From positions 186,001 through 250,000 of the forward strand of contig CAIPFE010000019.1 in NCBI GenBank assembly GCA_903864275.1: a stretch of 64,000 bases of DNA, in the 5' to 3' direction. Position 1 is the first letter of the stretch. Every line of letters starts with the position of its first letter. The notes under the pieces were generated by a model. That model searched no databases. It saw only the letters and a list, made by a program, of their open reading frames with translations, and was not told the DNA's origin. The stretch comes from an uncultured Mucilaginibacter sp. GTDB lineage: Bacteria; Bacteroidota; Bacteroidia; Sphingobacteriales; Sphingobacteriaceae. Below, piece by piece: positions 46,979 to 55,126 of the stretch. Position numbers and translations under genes: made by a program.

Positions 46979-48199
46979 TTGAGTTTTTCCTATTTCGTTG
47001 CCAACCGTATAACATTTAAGTCTAAGCGTACATTTTCAAAATTAATTGTACGCATAGCTATTATTGGCATTATGCTTGGCCTTGGCGTGATGATATTATC
47101 CCTCGCTATAGTACGGGGTTTTAAACGGGAGATAAGGGAAAAAATACGCGGCTTTTCAGGCGATATGGAGGTTGTTAAATTAGACCTGAATAACTCCAGT
47201 GAATATTCCCCATTCAGGGCCGACCCCGATTTTGTTAAAAAGGCGCTCGCCAGCCATTTGATCACCAATGTAATGCCCTTCGCAACCAAACCGGGTATAA
47301 TCAAAGCCAATGGCGAAATAGAAGGTGTGGTGCTAAAAGGGGTTGATAAAAATTACGATTGGACCTTCTTTAAAAAGAGCCTCCTGGCCGGCCGCGTGAT
47401 CGATTTTAAGGATACCGTTGAAACCAGGAAGCAATTACTGATCTCGCAAACAACAGCCAACCGTTTAAAACTAAAAGTCGGCGATAAGATATTGATATAT
47501 TTTGTACAGGAACCGCAAAGGGTGAGGCAGTTTATTATAAAAGGTATTTTTAGTTTTGGTATTGACGAGGTGGATAAAACGTTCGTAATAGGCGACCTTT
47601 CATTAATTAACAGGCTAAATAATTGGGACCCGGATCAAATTGGAGGATACGAATTAAAGACATTTGATTTCGACCACATAAATGAAGCCGCTTCGGCCCT
47701 TGATGATATTTTACCGCTTAAGCTTAAATCGCATACCGTTATGGAAAATTATCCAACCATATTTGCATGGCTTGACCTGCTGGATGGCAATACGAGCGTT
47801 GTTTTAGGTTTGATGACCATTGTGGCGGTAATTAATATGGTATCGGCTTTACTGATCATTATTTTGGAGCGTACCACTATGATAGGCATATTAAAAGCCA
47901 TGGGTGCTACCAACTGGACAATCCAGGCGGTATTTTTTAACAGCGCCTTTTACCTTATTGGCATTGGTATGCTGCTCGGTAATTTATTCGGTATCGGCCT
48001 TGGGTTATTCCAATATCTAACCCATTTTTTAAAACTCGACCAGGAGTCATATAACATGAATTTTGTACCCATACAATTTAATTGGACAGATTTGATCCTG
48101 ATAAATTTTGGCACTTTGTTTATTTGCATGGTGGCCATGGTTTTACCCGCGACGCTGGTATCCCAGATAACGCCGGTGAAGGCGATAAGATTTAAGTAG
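46979..48199 (+). CDS. LolC/LolE-like ABC transporter permease (FtsX family)
   Basis: 406 aa. No ATG is near the start: the frame offers TTG at 46952 and TTG at 46979. The latter gives an N-terminus (SFSYFVANRI) like family members that begin with a short SYFxA segment. Four membrane helices (about 30-52, 270-300, 315-345 and 370-395) surround a periplasmic MacB-type domain. Proteins like this extract lipoproteins from the inner membrane or act as related exporters. The ATPase partner is not adjacent. Confidence 0.85.
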   Translation: MSFSYFVANRITFKSKRTFSKLIVRIAIIGIMLGLGVMILSLAIVRGFKREIREKIRGFSGDMEVVKLDLNNSSEYSPFRADPDFVKKALASHLITNVMPFATKPGIIKANGEIEGVVLKGVDKNYDWTFFKKSLLAGRVIDFKDTVETRKQLLISQTTANRLKLKVGDKILIYFVQEPQRVRQFIIKGIFSFGIDEVDKTFVIGDLSLINRLNNWDPDQIGGYELKTFDFDHINEAASALDDILPLKLKSHTVMENYPTIFAWLDLLDGNTSVVLGLMTIVAVINMVSALLIIILERTTMIGILKAMGATNWTIQAVFFNSAFYLIGIGMLLGNLFGIGLGLFQYLTHFLKLDQESYNMNFVPIQFNWTDLILINFGTLFICMVAMVLPATLVSQITPVKAIRFK

Positions 48200-48341
48200 G
48201 GGCGAAAGGCGAAAGGAGTAGCTGTACGGGGCTAAGCATGAAAATACAGACTTCTGACTTCCGACCTCAGACTTCTGACTTCCTTTCCCGCATTCTTGGC
48301 ACGGTTTAAGCTTGTATTATCATGTATATAAAAGCTACCAC

Positions 48342-48569
48342 ATGATACAGCAAAAACCAAAGCGCATAGGCAGGCGCCCGGCAAAAGAACCGGTTAGTAC
48401 AATGGACACATTGCACGATACAGTGACAATAATGAAGCCTTTTGTAGTCCTTTCCATAAAAGCCTTACAGGTTATTGCAAGTGCTTTGGTGTTTATTATA
48501 AAAAATATTCCAAAGCCGGAAGATCACAAAACGGGTGGATCAAAAAGCAATAAAGTGATCAAGATATGA
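48342..48569 (+). CDS. Small single-helix membrane protein
   Basis: 75 aa from ATG 48342 (48312 also in frame). Basic start (PKRIGRRPAKEP), a hydrophobic helix (about 37-54, IKALQVIASALVFIIKNI) and a polar, basic tail. No recognised family. Confidence 0.45.
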   Translation: MIQQKPKRIGRRPAKEPVSTMDTLHDTVTIMKPFVVLSIKALQVIASALVFIIKNIPKPEDHKTGGSKSNKVIKI

Positions 48570-48589
48570 TGATTTCGGATTTCGGAATT

Positions 48590-48650
48590 TCGATTTTTCG
48601 CTACTGTTCATTTTCATCGGTGCTCAAGAGGGCTATCGCCGTTTCGCATT
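48590..48650 (+). repeat. TTTTTCGCT...GGTGCTCAAGAGGGCT repeat, copy 1
   Basis: Shares GGTGCTCAAGAGGGCT and CGCCGTTTCG with 62607-62668, plus the preceding TTTTTCGCT. Flanked by TTTCGGATTTCGGAATTTCG words. Origin unknown. Confidence 0.6.
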
Positions 48651-48700
48651 TTGAATAATTTCATATCCGGCATTGGGGCACATGGTATTCCCCCTTACTG

Positions 48701-50239
48701 TTAGGGACGAATTGCATTCGCCCCCGCACGCAGCACAAACACCGCTGACGGAAAATCACTATCATCAAAAACCTCTTTTAAACTTGTTACCTGTGCGGGC
48801 GTATCAAAAAGCATTACCCGGCGGCTGTCATTGGTATAATTTGGCCATTGGGGTAAACCTGTAGCATTTGGATTACCTGTTTTTATAAATGATACCCAGG
48901 CATTGTGCATATCAATAGCCAATTGTTTTTTGGCCGTATCGGTAATATTATCTGCTGACTGGTACCAAACAAAAGGGAGTTCAGTCGCATGCCCTGCGCC
49001 AACCGGGCCTTTGGCATAATCAAAACGGTACATCCAAACGGGTATCCCATTTTGTGTAAGCGCATTTGCCCAGCGGTAGGTATGCATCTGGTACATATAT
49101 TGTGTCAGTACCTTTATAGCGGCATCGGCAGGCGAAAGCGTTTTTAATTCCAACAAATAATCTTTGTAAACCATTGGATAATCATCCCCGAAACTTGCCT
49201 TAAAGAAAGTCGAGTCGGGATTTTTAACGCGTTCATCCATGGCGGCGAAAAGGGTAGCCTCTGTTTTATTGGTTCCCATCAGTGCTTTGAAATTTGGGAG
49301 GTTTTTACCTGCGGCGTATGGGTAAGGATCGCTATTAATAACCACGCCATCAATAACCGGCCCGAAGAACGAAGTGCCCTCTATACCACCGCACGCTGCC
49401 GCCTGCGCTTTGATCAGCGAATCGGCAGACATGGACAAGAGCTTCGCAGCATCGTTTTGACCAAGATGCAGTTTCTGCAAAATCCGCAAACGTTCATTTT
49501 TGGCGGTGACGGTATCCCTGATGCACTGCACCGAACCGCTTTCGGCAATATATTGCTGAAACAAACCTTTAACTTTTGGCGAGACAGTTACGGCGCTCAG
49601 CAGCTTTGCCCCGGCTGATTCGCCCATAATGGTTACCCGGTTTGGGTCGCCGCCAAAGGCAACAATGTTTTGTTTTATCCAGGTAAGTGCCATAATGCAA
49701 TCCAATACACCGTTGTTAGCCGATGCTGCATAGCTTTTATCCATATCGCCCAGGTACAAAAAACCAAAAACACCAAGCCTGTAATTTATAGTAACGACAA
49801 CGATATCGTCATGATCTGCAAACGCATGGCCATCCTGCCCCTTGCCTGCACCTGAAGTCATGCTGCCGCCGTGTACCCATACCACCACGGCGCGTTTTTT
49901 ATGATCGGTACCAGGGGTATAAACATTTAACGACAAGCAATCTTCTGATCCGACTACACTCTTATTTGAAAATTGGGTAGCAATGGAGCCAAATTTTAAA
50001 GCTGATAATGTATCTCCCCATACTGCATGCTCAACAGGCGGCTTAAAACGCAATGTACCGAGCGGTGGGGCTGCGTACGGTATGCCCTTAAATACTGCTA
50101 TACCATTTTCAATTGCCCCGCGGACATAGCCCTCCTTGGTTTTAACAACCGTGCCCGGGCTTTGGGCCGAAGCTTTATAAATTGCAATAACTACGAGCAA
50201 TAGAATGGCAAGTCTTTTTTTGTGAATGATAAGTTGCAT
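48701..50239 (-). CDS. Type-B carboxylesterase
   Basis: 512-aa exported alpha/beta-hydrolase. Signal peptide about 1-25 (KASAQ). Nucleophile Ser208 in IMGESAGA; oxyanion loop WVHGGSMTSG (121-130); the SEDCLSLNVYTP block is the family signature. Hydrolyses carboxylic esters outside the cytoplasm; natural substrate unknown. Single gene on the minus strand. Confidence 0.93.
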   Translation of the reverse strand: MQLIIHKKRLAILLLVVIAIYKASAQSPGTVVKTKEGYVRGAIENGIAVFKGIPYAAPPLGTLRFKPPVEHAVWGDTLSALKFGSIATQFSNKSVVGSEDCLSLNVYTPGTDHKKRAVVVWVHGGSMTSGAGKGQDGHAFADHDDIVVVTINYRLGVFGFLYLGDMDKSYAASANNGVLDCIMALTWIKQNIVAFGGDPNRVTIMGESAGAKLLSAVTVSPKVKGLFQQYIAESGSVQCIRDTVTAKNERLRILQKLHLGQNDAAKLLSMSADSLIKAQAAACGGIEGTSFFGPVIDGVVINSDPYPYAAGKNLPNFKALMGTNKTEATLFAAMDERVKNPDSTFFKASFGDDYPMVYKDYLLELKTLSPADAAIKVLTQYMYQMHTYRWANALTQNGIPVWMYRFDYAKGPVGAGHATELPFVWYQSADNITDTAKKQLAIDMHNAWVSFIKTGNPNATGLPQWPNYTNDSRRVMLFDTPAQVTSLKEVFDDSDFPSAVFVLRAGANAIRP

Positions 50240-50453
50240 GGCGGTTGGATTATTGTGCTAAAAGTAAGCAATGTGTTTGTGATTTCCGATGCACGAATTT
50301 CAATTTTCAAGCTCAAAATTTATTGCTCACAATTCATCATCTTTCTGACTTCCGGACTTTCCGACTTTCGGACTCAAAATACATTTGTAGAATTAAATTC
50401 ATTTTTTTAAATAATATACTGAATATCGTTCTTAAATATTGTATTTTTATAGT

Positions 50454-50933
50454 ATGATTAACGAAACAGATATCGTACTTGATAAAACCGACCTGCACAT
50501 CCTGCGGCTGATGCAGGAAAATGCCCGCATCTCCAATGCCGACCTGGCGCGCGAGCTTGGCATGGCGCCGTCAGGGGTGCTGGAACGGGTAAAAAAGCTG
50601 GAACAGAAGAATGTAATCCTGCAATACACTACCCGCATTGATCCCGATGCCCTGCAGCAAAAAATGCTTGCGTTTGTTTTTATGAAAGCAGCCGACGGGC
50701 CGGGCTGCAACGATACCGCCCGCGAACTGGCCAAGATTCCGGAAGTACAGGAAGTGCACCACATCGCCGGCGACGATTGTTACCTGGTAAAAGTACGCAC
50801 CTACGATTCATCTACCCTGATGCACCTGATGCGCAACAGCTTTGGCAAAATCCCCAACCTTTTGAGCACCCGCACAACTATCGTACTCGAAACGGTTAAA
50901 GAACAGCAACAATTGGTTATACCCGAAAAATAA
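50454..50933 (+). CDS. Lrp/AsnC-family regulator
   Basis: 159 aa from ATG 50454. Winged helix-turn-helix (LDKTDLHILRLMQENARISN, then LARELGMAPSGVLERVKKLE), then the RAM/effector-binding domain with the GDDCYLVKVRTYD block. Usually senses an amino acid and controls transport or metabolism genes. It lies seven bases before an EamA exporter gene, which it probably regulates or is co-transcribed with. Confidence 0.93.
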   Translation: MINETDIVLDKTDLHILRLMQENARISNADLARELGMAPSGVLERVKKLEQKNVILQYTTRIDPDALQQKMLAFVFMKAADGPGCNDTARELAKIPEVQEVHHIAGDDCYLVKVRTYDSSTLMHLMRNSFGKIPNLLSTRTTIVLETVKEQQQLVIPEK

Positions 50934-50940
50934 TACGTTT

Positions 50941-51900
50941 ATGCCTTTAACATCAGATAAATCCGCTTCTCCCGTATTGGTCATCATAGCCTTTGCCACA
51001 GTTTACCTGGTATGGGGCTCAACCTATTTTTTTATAAGGATTGCCGAGCAGGGCGGCATGCCGCCGTTTTTGCTGGGTGCCTTGCGGTTTACAACCGCCG
51101 GGCTTTTGCTGATGGGCTGGTGCGTTATTAAGGGTGAGAGAGTATTTGTATTAAAAGATATTTTATCCGCAGCGGTAATTGGTTTGCTATTATTGTTCGT
51201 GGGAAACGGAATTGTTATTTGGGCCGAGAAAACCTTGCCAAGCGCCATGGTGGCCATCATGGTATCTTCAGCGCCGATATGGTTCGTGGTGCTTGATAAA
51301 CCGCACTGGGCCATTAATTTTAAAAATAAAGCAACCATCATCGGTTTAATAATCGGATTTGCCGGCGTGCTATTGTTATTCAGCGAGCAGATCGGAGGCC
51401 TCTTTAAGGATTCGGGCGCACCCTCTAAATTGCCATGGATGTTGTTGCTGTTGATGGGATCGATCTCATGGTCGGGGGGGTCTTTGTATTCAAAACATCA
51501 TCCAGCATCAGTATCGGCCTCGGTAAATACCGCCTGGCAGATGATCGTTGCTGGTATAGCTTACATACCTTTAAGTGCCCTGCACGGGGAATATAGTCAC
51601 CTTAACCTGAATACAATCGATACAGATGCCTGGCTAAGCCTGCTTTACCTGACGATTTTCGGGTCAATCGCCGCGTTCAGTGCCTATGTCTGGCTGTTGC
51701 ATGTTCGCCCGGCCACGCAGGTGAGTACATATGCTTATGTTAACCCCGTTATAGCTGTAATATTGGGAATTGTGTTTGCTGGCGAGCATATTTCATTCAC
51801 ACAAATAGCCGGGCTATTTATTATATTAGGTAGTGTATTGCTTATTAATTTAGCTAAGTACAGGAAGGAAAAAAGACTGGTGGAGTTGGTGGTTGATTGA
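50941..51900 (+). CDS. EamA-type (DMT) transporter
   Basis: 319 aa with ten membrane helices in two EamA repeats; first repeat starts FATVYLVWGSTYFFIRIAEQ, second around SISWSGGSLYSKHH. The family exports amino acids or other metabolites. Coupling to the Lrp-type gene suggests amino-acid or related efflux (inference). Confidence 0.92.
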   Translation: MPLTSDKSASPVLVIIAFATVYLVWGSTYFFIRIAEQGGMPPFLLGALRFTTAGLLLMGWCVIKGERVFVLKDILSAAVIGLLLLFVGNGIVIWAEKTLPSAMVAIMVSSAPIWFVVLDKPHWAINFKNKATIIGLIIGFAGVLLLFSEQIGGLFKDSGAPSKLPWMLLLLMGSISWSGGSLYSKHHPASVSASVNTAWQMIVAGIAYIPLSALHGEYSHLNLNTIDTDAWLSLLYLTIFGSIAAFSAYVWLLHVRPATQVSTYAYVNPVIAVILGIVFAGEHISFTQIAGLFIILGSVLLINLAKYRKEKRLVELVVD

Positions 51901-51904
51901 CGAT

Positions 51905-52026
51905 TGATTGTAAGGATTGTAAAAGTTGTACGGGTTATAAAAGTGCCACATTTTAACGTTTACAACCACTACAACCATTTTAACTTATTTTACAACCCTT
52001 ATAACTTCTACAACATTTATAACCAC
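51905..52026. repeat. GTTGTA/TACAAC word palindrome
   Basis: The left half repeats GATTGTAA/GTTGTA/GGTTATAA words; the right half repeats TACAAC/TTATAAC in the opposite sense. It lies between converging genes. Confidence 0.55.
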
Positions 52027-52027
52027 C

Positions 52028-53071
52028 TCACAAATCCTTCGGCAATGACCTCACCGGAGCTTCCCATTTACCAAATTCAAAATAATCATCAATGCTTGCG
52101 CTGATCTTGCTGCCTTTTGGGTATTTGCCTTTAGCGTAATTGTTGGCCCGTAAAACAACACCATCGCGTTCGATGATCAACTCTTCAAAAAAGCCTTTAA
52201 AAAGCACCTGTTTAACGGTCCATTTGCTGCCAAAGCCTTTGCCGATCTTAACATGCTCCGAGTAAATGACCACCGAGCCCCTTTTTGATTTGATGCCTAC
52301 CTTTTTTGCATCATCTGACGTCAGCTGGCTGGCACTGGCCAATATTTGTGCGGTGTAAAGCAGCTTTGGCGAATTATAAAGTTCTTCGGGGCTGCCGTTT
52401 TCAACAATTTCACCTTCTTTTAAAACGATAAGTTCGTCGGCCATGGAGAGTATCTCGGCCGGGTCATGCGATACAAGCACTATAGTAACCCCCCATTCCT
52501 TCACAATAAACCTGATATCGTGCTGCAAACCTTCGCGGTAGGTAGCATCAACCTGGTTAAACGGCTCGTCCAGTAAGATCACTTCTGGCCGGCTGATCAG
52601 GGCCTTGGCAATGGTTACACGCTGTTTTTCGCCTCCGCTTAACTTGCCGAACGGCTGGTACTTAAGCGGTAAAATATCCAGCATGTTCAGGGAATCCGTA
52701 TTTTTTTTTTCTTCGGTATCCAGTCCCAGCTCTCCTATCCTTAAGCCTGAGCGGACGCTATCCCAAACACTTGCCTGCAGGTCCATGTCCTGGTTGTTTT
52801 GGGTTACCAGCCGCATAGCCTCGTGGGCCGGCTGCAACTTTTCTTCGCGCTTTAATATCCGTTCTTCCTTAAAAAAAACTTCGCCCTCATCCGGCTGCAA
52901 TAGGCCGTATATTAAATTTAGCAATGTAGTTTTTCCGCTCCCGCTTTCGCCAACAATGGCTGTTACTTTCCCTTTCGGGATAAGTATGGTCACATTATTT
53001 ACGCCCGAAGACTTATCGCCAAAATAGTTTTTGGTGACCGCTATCGTTTCCAGGATCATTTCATCGCGCAT
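52028..53071 (-). CDS. ABC transporter ATP-binding protein with C-terminal binding domain
   Basis: 347 aa. Walker A AIVGESGSGKTTLLN (about 37-51), signature KLSGGEKQR, Walker B VILLDEPFNQVD and H-loop LVSHDPAE. Residues about 255-347 form a TOBE-like beta domain as in importer ATPases of the MalK/PotA type. No permease gene is adjacent, so the partner is elsewhere. The start could also be ATG 53059. Confidence 0.88.
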   Translation of the reverse strand: MRDEMILETIAVTKNYFGDKSSGVNNVTILIPKGKVTAIVGESGSGKTTLLNLIYGLLQPDEGEVFFKEERILKREEKLQPAHEAMRLVTQNNQDMDLQASVWDSVRSGLRIGELGLDTEEKKNTDSLNMLDILPLKYQPFGKLSGGEKQRVTIAKALISRPEVILLDEPFNQVDATYREGLQHDIRFIVKEWGVTIVLVSHDPAEILSMADELIVLKEGEIVENGSPEELYNSPKLLYTAQILASASQLTSDDAKKVGIKSKRGSVVIYSEHVKIGKGFGSKWTVKQVLFKGFFEELIIERDGVVLRANNYAKGKYPKGSKISASIDDYFEFGKWEAPVRSLPKDL

Positions 53072-53488
53072 GCCGTTTTATTTTGGTTAACTGTTAATAA
53101 ATAATGTCACTTTCATCGAAAATCAGCTTTAATAAAAATCTCAAAATAATCTTCAGCATCAACATTAATGTCGCCCGCATATTTTACTCACCCGGTCTTT
53201 GCTTCGCTCGACCACCCTCTCTTCCGCAAGCGGGAAAGAGGGTCAAGAAGCTTCTTTCTTACCCTCTTTGCGACTTGTCGCAGAGAGGGTCGACCATCCG
53301 CCAGCCGGCGGAGTCGTCGGGGTGAGTAAATTGACCGCCATGCAGTTTGCGGAAGTTATTTTAAAAGTTTCACTAAGTCTTTTCAGTTAAAACATTCCCA
53401 AACCTAAACTATAAATTTTATCATTAAAAAGAAATAAGTATTTAACCGCAATTATTTTATATTTAACAAAAATCAAACGACAAAATAT
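53072..53488. other. Intergenic region with a MITE-like element
   Basis: About 420 bases between divergent genes. The middle is the structured element at 53183-53330; the right end is AT-rich. No gene or consensus promoter was seen. Confidence 0.45.
53183..53330. mobile_element. 148-bp MITE-like element with terminal inverted repeats
   Basis: Perfect 11-base ends TTTACTCACCC (53183-53193) and GGGTGAGTAAA (53320-53330). Inside are two strong hairpins, at 53213-53242 (14-base stem, two mismatches) and 53261-53290 (14-base stem, one mismatch). No coding capacity. No target duplication was evident. Confidence 0.6.
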
Positions 53489-53902
53489 ATGGAACAAGAT
53501 AAAAACTGGCATACCACCCACAAGGAGTCCCTGGCCTTTGGGCAACGCCTTTCCGATACAGTAGCAAACGGCATGGGCTCATGGAGGTTCATTATCTGGC
53601 AAACAATTATTGTGATATTATGGATGACCGCGAATGTTATCGGCTTTATATACCATTGGGATGTTTACCCGTATATCTTACTGAACCTTGTTTTTTCAAC
53701 ACAGGCTGCCTATGCGGCTCCTATCATTATGATGGCGCAGAACCGCCAAAATGAACGCGACCGCGCACATGCTGAGGCGGATTTTAAAACAAACGTTGAG
53801 GCCAAAAAAGAGATCGAAGAGTTGCTTTCAAAGCTAAACTCCATCGAAATAGATAAGTTGGATAAGATACTGGAGATATTGCAGAAAACCGAGAAAAAAT
53901 AA
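53489..53902 (+). CDS. DUF1003 membrane protein
   Basis: 137 aa with two membrane helices (about 33-52 and 60-82) and a helical, charged C-terminal coiled coil. The pattern FGQRLSDTVANGMGSWRFIIWQ at the start and NLVFSTQAAYAAPIIMMAQNRQ is the DUF1003 signature. Function unknown. Confidence 0.92.
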   Translation: MEQDKNWHTTHKESLAFGQRLSDTVANGMGSWRFIIWQTIIVILWMTANVIGFIYHWDVYPYILLNLVFSTQAAYAAPIIMMAQNRQNERDRAHAEADFKTNVEAKKEIEELLSKLNSIEIDKLDKILEILQKTEKK

Positions 53903-54023
53903 GAATGGAAGAGCCAAGATTCAAGAATCAAGAGCCAAGACAGAGACAGTTGAATAGCCGGTTCTTATAGCTTGTTTGTATTTTTTAGTCTTGATTCCTG
54001 GCTCTTGACTCTTGGTTCTTTCT
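53903..54023. repeat. AAGAGCCAAGA-word palindrome
   Basis: Left words (GAGCCAAGATTCAAGAATC, AAGAGCCAAGAC) and right words (GTCTTGATTC, TGGCTCTTGACTCTTGG) are reverse complements in shuffled order. TCAAGAGCCA near 53930-53939 pairs perfectly with TGGCTCTTGA near 53999-54008. It sits just after the DUF1003 stop and includes the -33 of the next gene. Confidence 0.6.
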
Positions 54024-54043
54024 GCCTCTTTTTCTTAGCTTTG
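54012..54043 (+). promoter_or_regulatory. Promoter of the flippase-like gene, near-leaderless
   Basis: TTG (54012-54014), 21-base spacer, TAGCTTTG (54036-54043). The start codon is only six bases after the -7 box, so the transcript must be leaderless or nearly so. The following CGCCC is shared with the promoter at 62793. Confidence 0.6.
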
Positions 54044-54049
54044 CGCCCG

Positions 54050-54997
54050 ATGACACATATTGAAGAAGCTATAGCCCACGAAGCCGAGGTAGAGATAAAG
54101 CCGAAAACGCGAAAGCAAAAGCTTTGGAACGTAGTTAAAACAATTTTAAAAATTGCGGTAACTACAACCCTGCTCATCTGGGTTTTTAGTAAAGTCCCGG
54201 TACATTTATTAAAAAACAGGCTTTTACATGCCAATTACTGGTGGATGCTGGCGGCCCTGTTATGCGTGCTGGCATCAATGGTGGTTTCGGCGTGGCGGTT
54301 ATTAAGCTTTTTCCGTTCCATTGGGTTAAAGCTTAATGGTAAATATAATTTGAGGCTATATTTCCTGGGGTTGTTTTATAACTTCCTGCTGCCGGGCGGT
54401 ATCGGCGGCGACGGCTATAAAATGTACCTCATCAATAAAACCTATAAAACCCCGCTAAAAAAATTGTTCTGGGCCGTTATGTTCGACCGTTTGAGCGGTT
54501 TATGGGCAATCGGGCTTATTACGGTCGCGCTGATATTTCTTATCCCGCAGATAGATGTTCATATTTCCATCCCGCTGGGGATATTTGCCGCAGGCTCGGC
54601 CATTTATTATTTTGTGGCTTACAAGTTCTTTAAAGAATATACCAAATATTTTTTCGAAGCGCATGCAAAGGCCCTGCTGCTGCAATCGCTACAATTAACC
54701 GCCATAGTTTGCGTGCTGTTGGGCCAGGATTTTAGCGGCAAATTCTCGCCCTATTTATTGTCGTTTTTAATATCGGCGCTTGCGGCAATAATCCCCATCA
54801 CTGCCGGGGGCGCCGGCGCGCGGGAAGCGATTTTTACCAAACTGGCAGATGTTTTCCCGATGGATAAGGGTCTCGCCGTATTTCTGCCAGCCTCATTCTA
54901 TATCATATCGCTGATCGTAGCGCTGCTGGGTGTTTATTATGTGATACGTCCAAGCAGGTTACAGGAGGGGATAGTGGAAGAGGAAGTGAACGGGTGA
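54050..54997 (+). CDS. LPG-synthase-TM-like (UPF0104) flippase-type membrane protein
   Basis: 315 aa from ATG 54050 (ATG 53972 is in frame but lies in a word-repeat and before the promoter). About eight membrane helices. Conserved FLLPGGIGGDGYKMYLINK and PITAGGAGAREAIF are the family's two glycine motifs. Related to the membrane part of lysyl-phosphatidylglycerol synthases; probably moves a lipid or lipid-linked sugar. Confidence 0.88.
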   Translation: MTHIEEAIAHEAEVEIKPKTRKQKLWNVVKTILKIAVTTTLLIWVFSKVPVHLLKNRLLHANYWWMLAALLCVLASMVVSAWRLLSFFRSIGLKLNGKYNLRLYFLGLFYNFLLPGGIGGDGYKMYLINKTYKTPLKKLFWAVMFDRLSGLWAIGLITVALIFLIPQIDVHISIPLGIFAAGSAIYYFVAYKFFKEYTKYFFEAHAKALLLQSLQLTAIVCVLLGQDFSGKFSPYLLSFLISALAAIIPITAGGAGAREAIFTKLADVFPMDKGLAVFLPASFYIISLIVALLGVYYVIRPSRLQEGIVEEEVNG

Positions 54998-55070
54998 TAA
55001 GATTGTTGTAATGTTAGAATGTTGGAATGTCATTTTCATCGTCATTTCTTTCTTGCGGACTTTCCCGACT

Positions 55071-55099
55071 TTGGGACCCCAACATATTTCCTAATTTTG
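55071..55099 (+). promoter_or_regulatory. Promoter of the aromatic amino acid hydroxylase gene
   Basis: TTG (55071-55073), 18-base spacer, TAATTTTG (55092-55099). ATG follows 27 bases after the box. Confidence 0.55.
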
Positions 55100-55126
55100 C
55101 GTTTCTATATAACCATCAACATCTGA

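Noticed and set aside
53104..53390. Small + strand frames (53104-53325, 53199-53390)
   Set aside because: They run through the MITE-like element; stem sequences give Ser/Leu/Arg-rich nonsense without homology.
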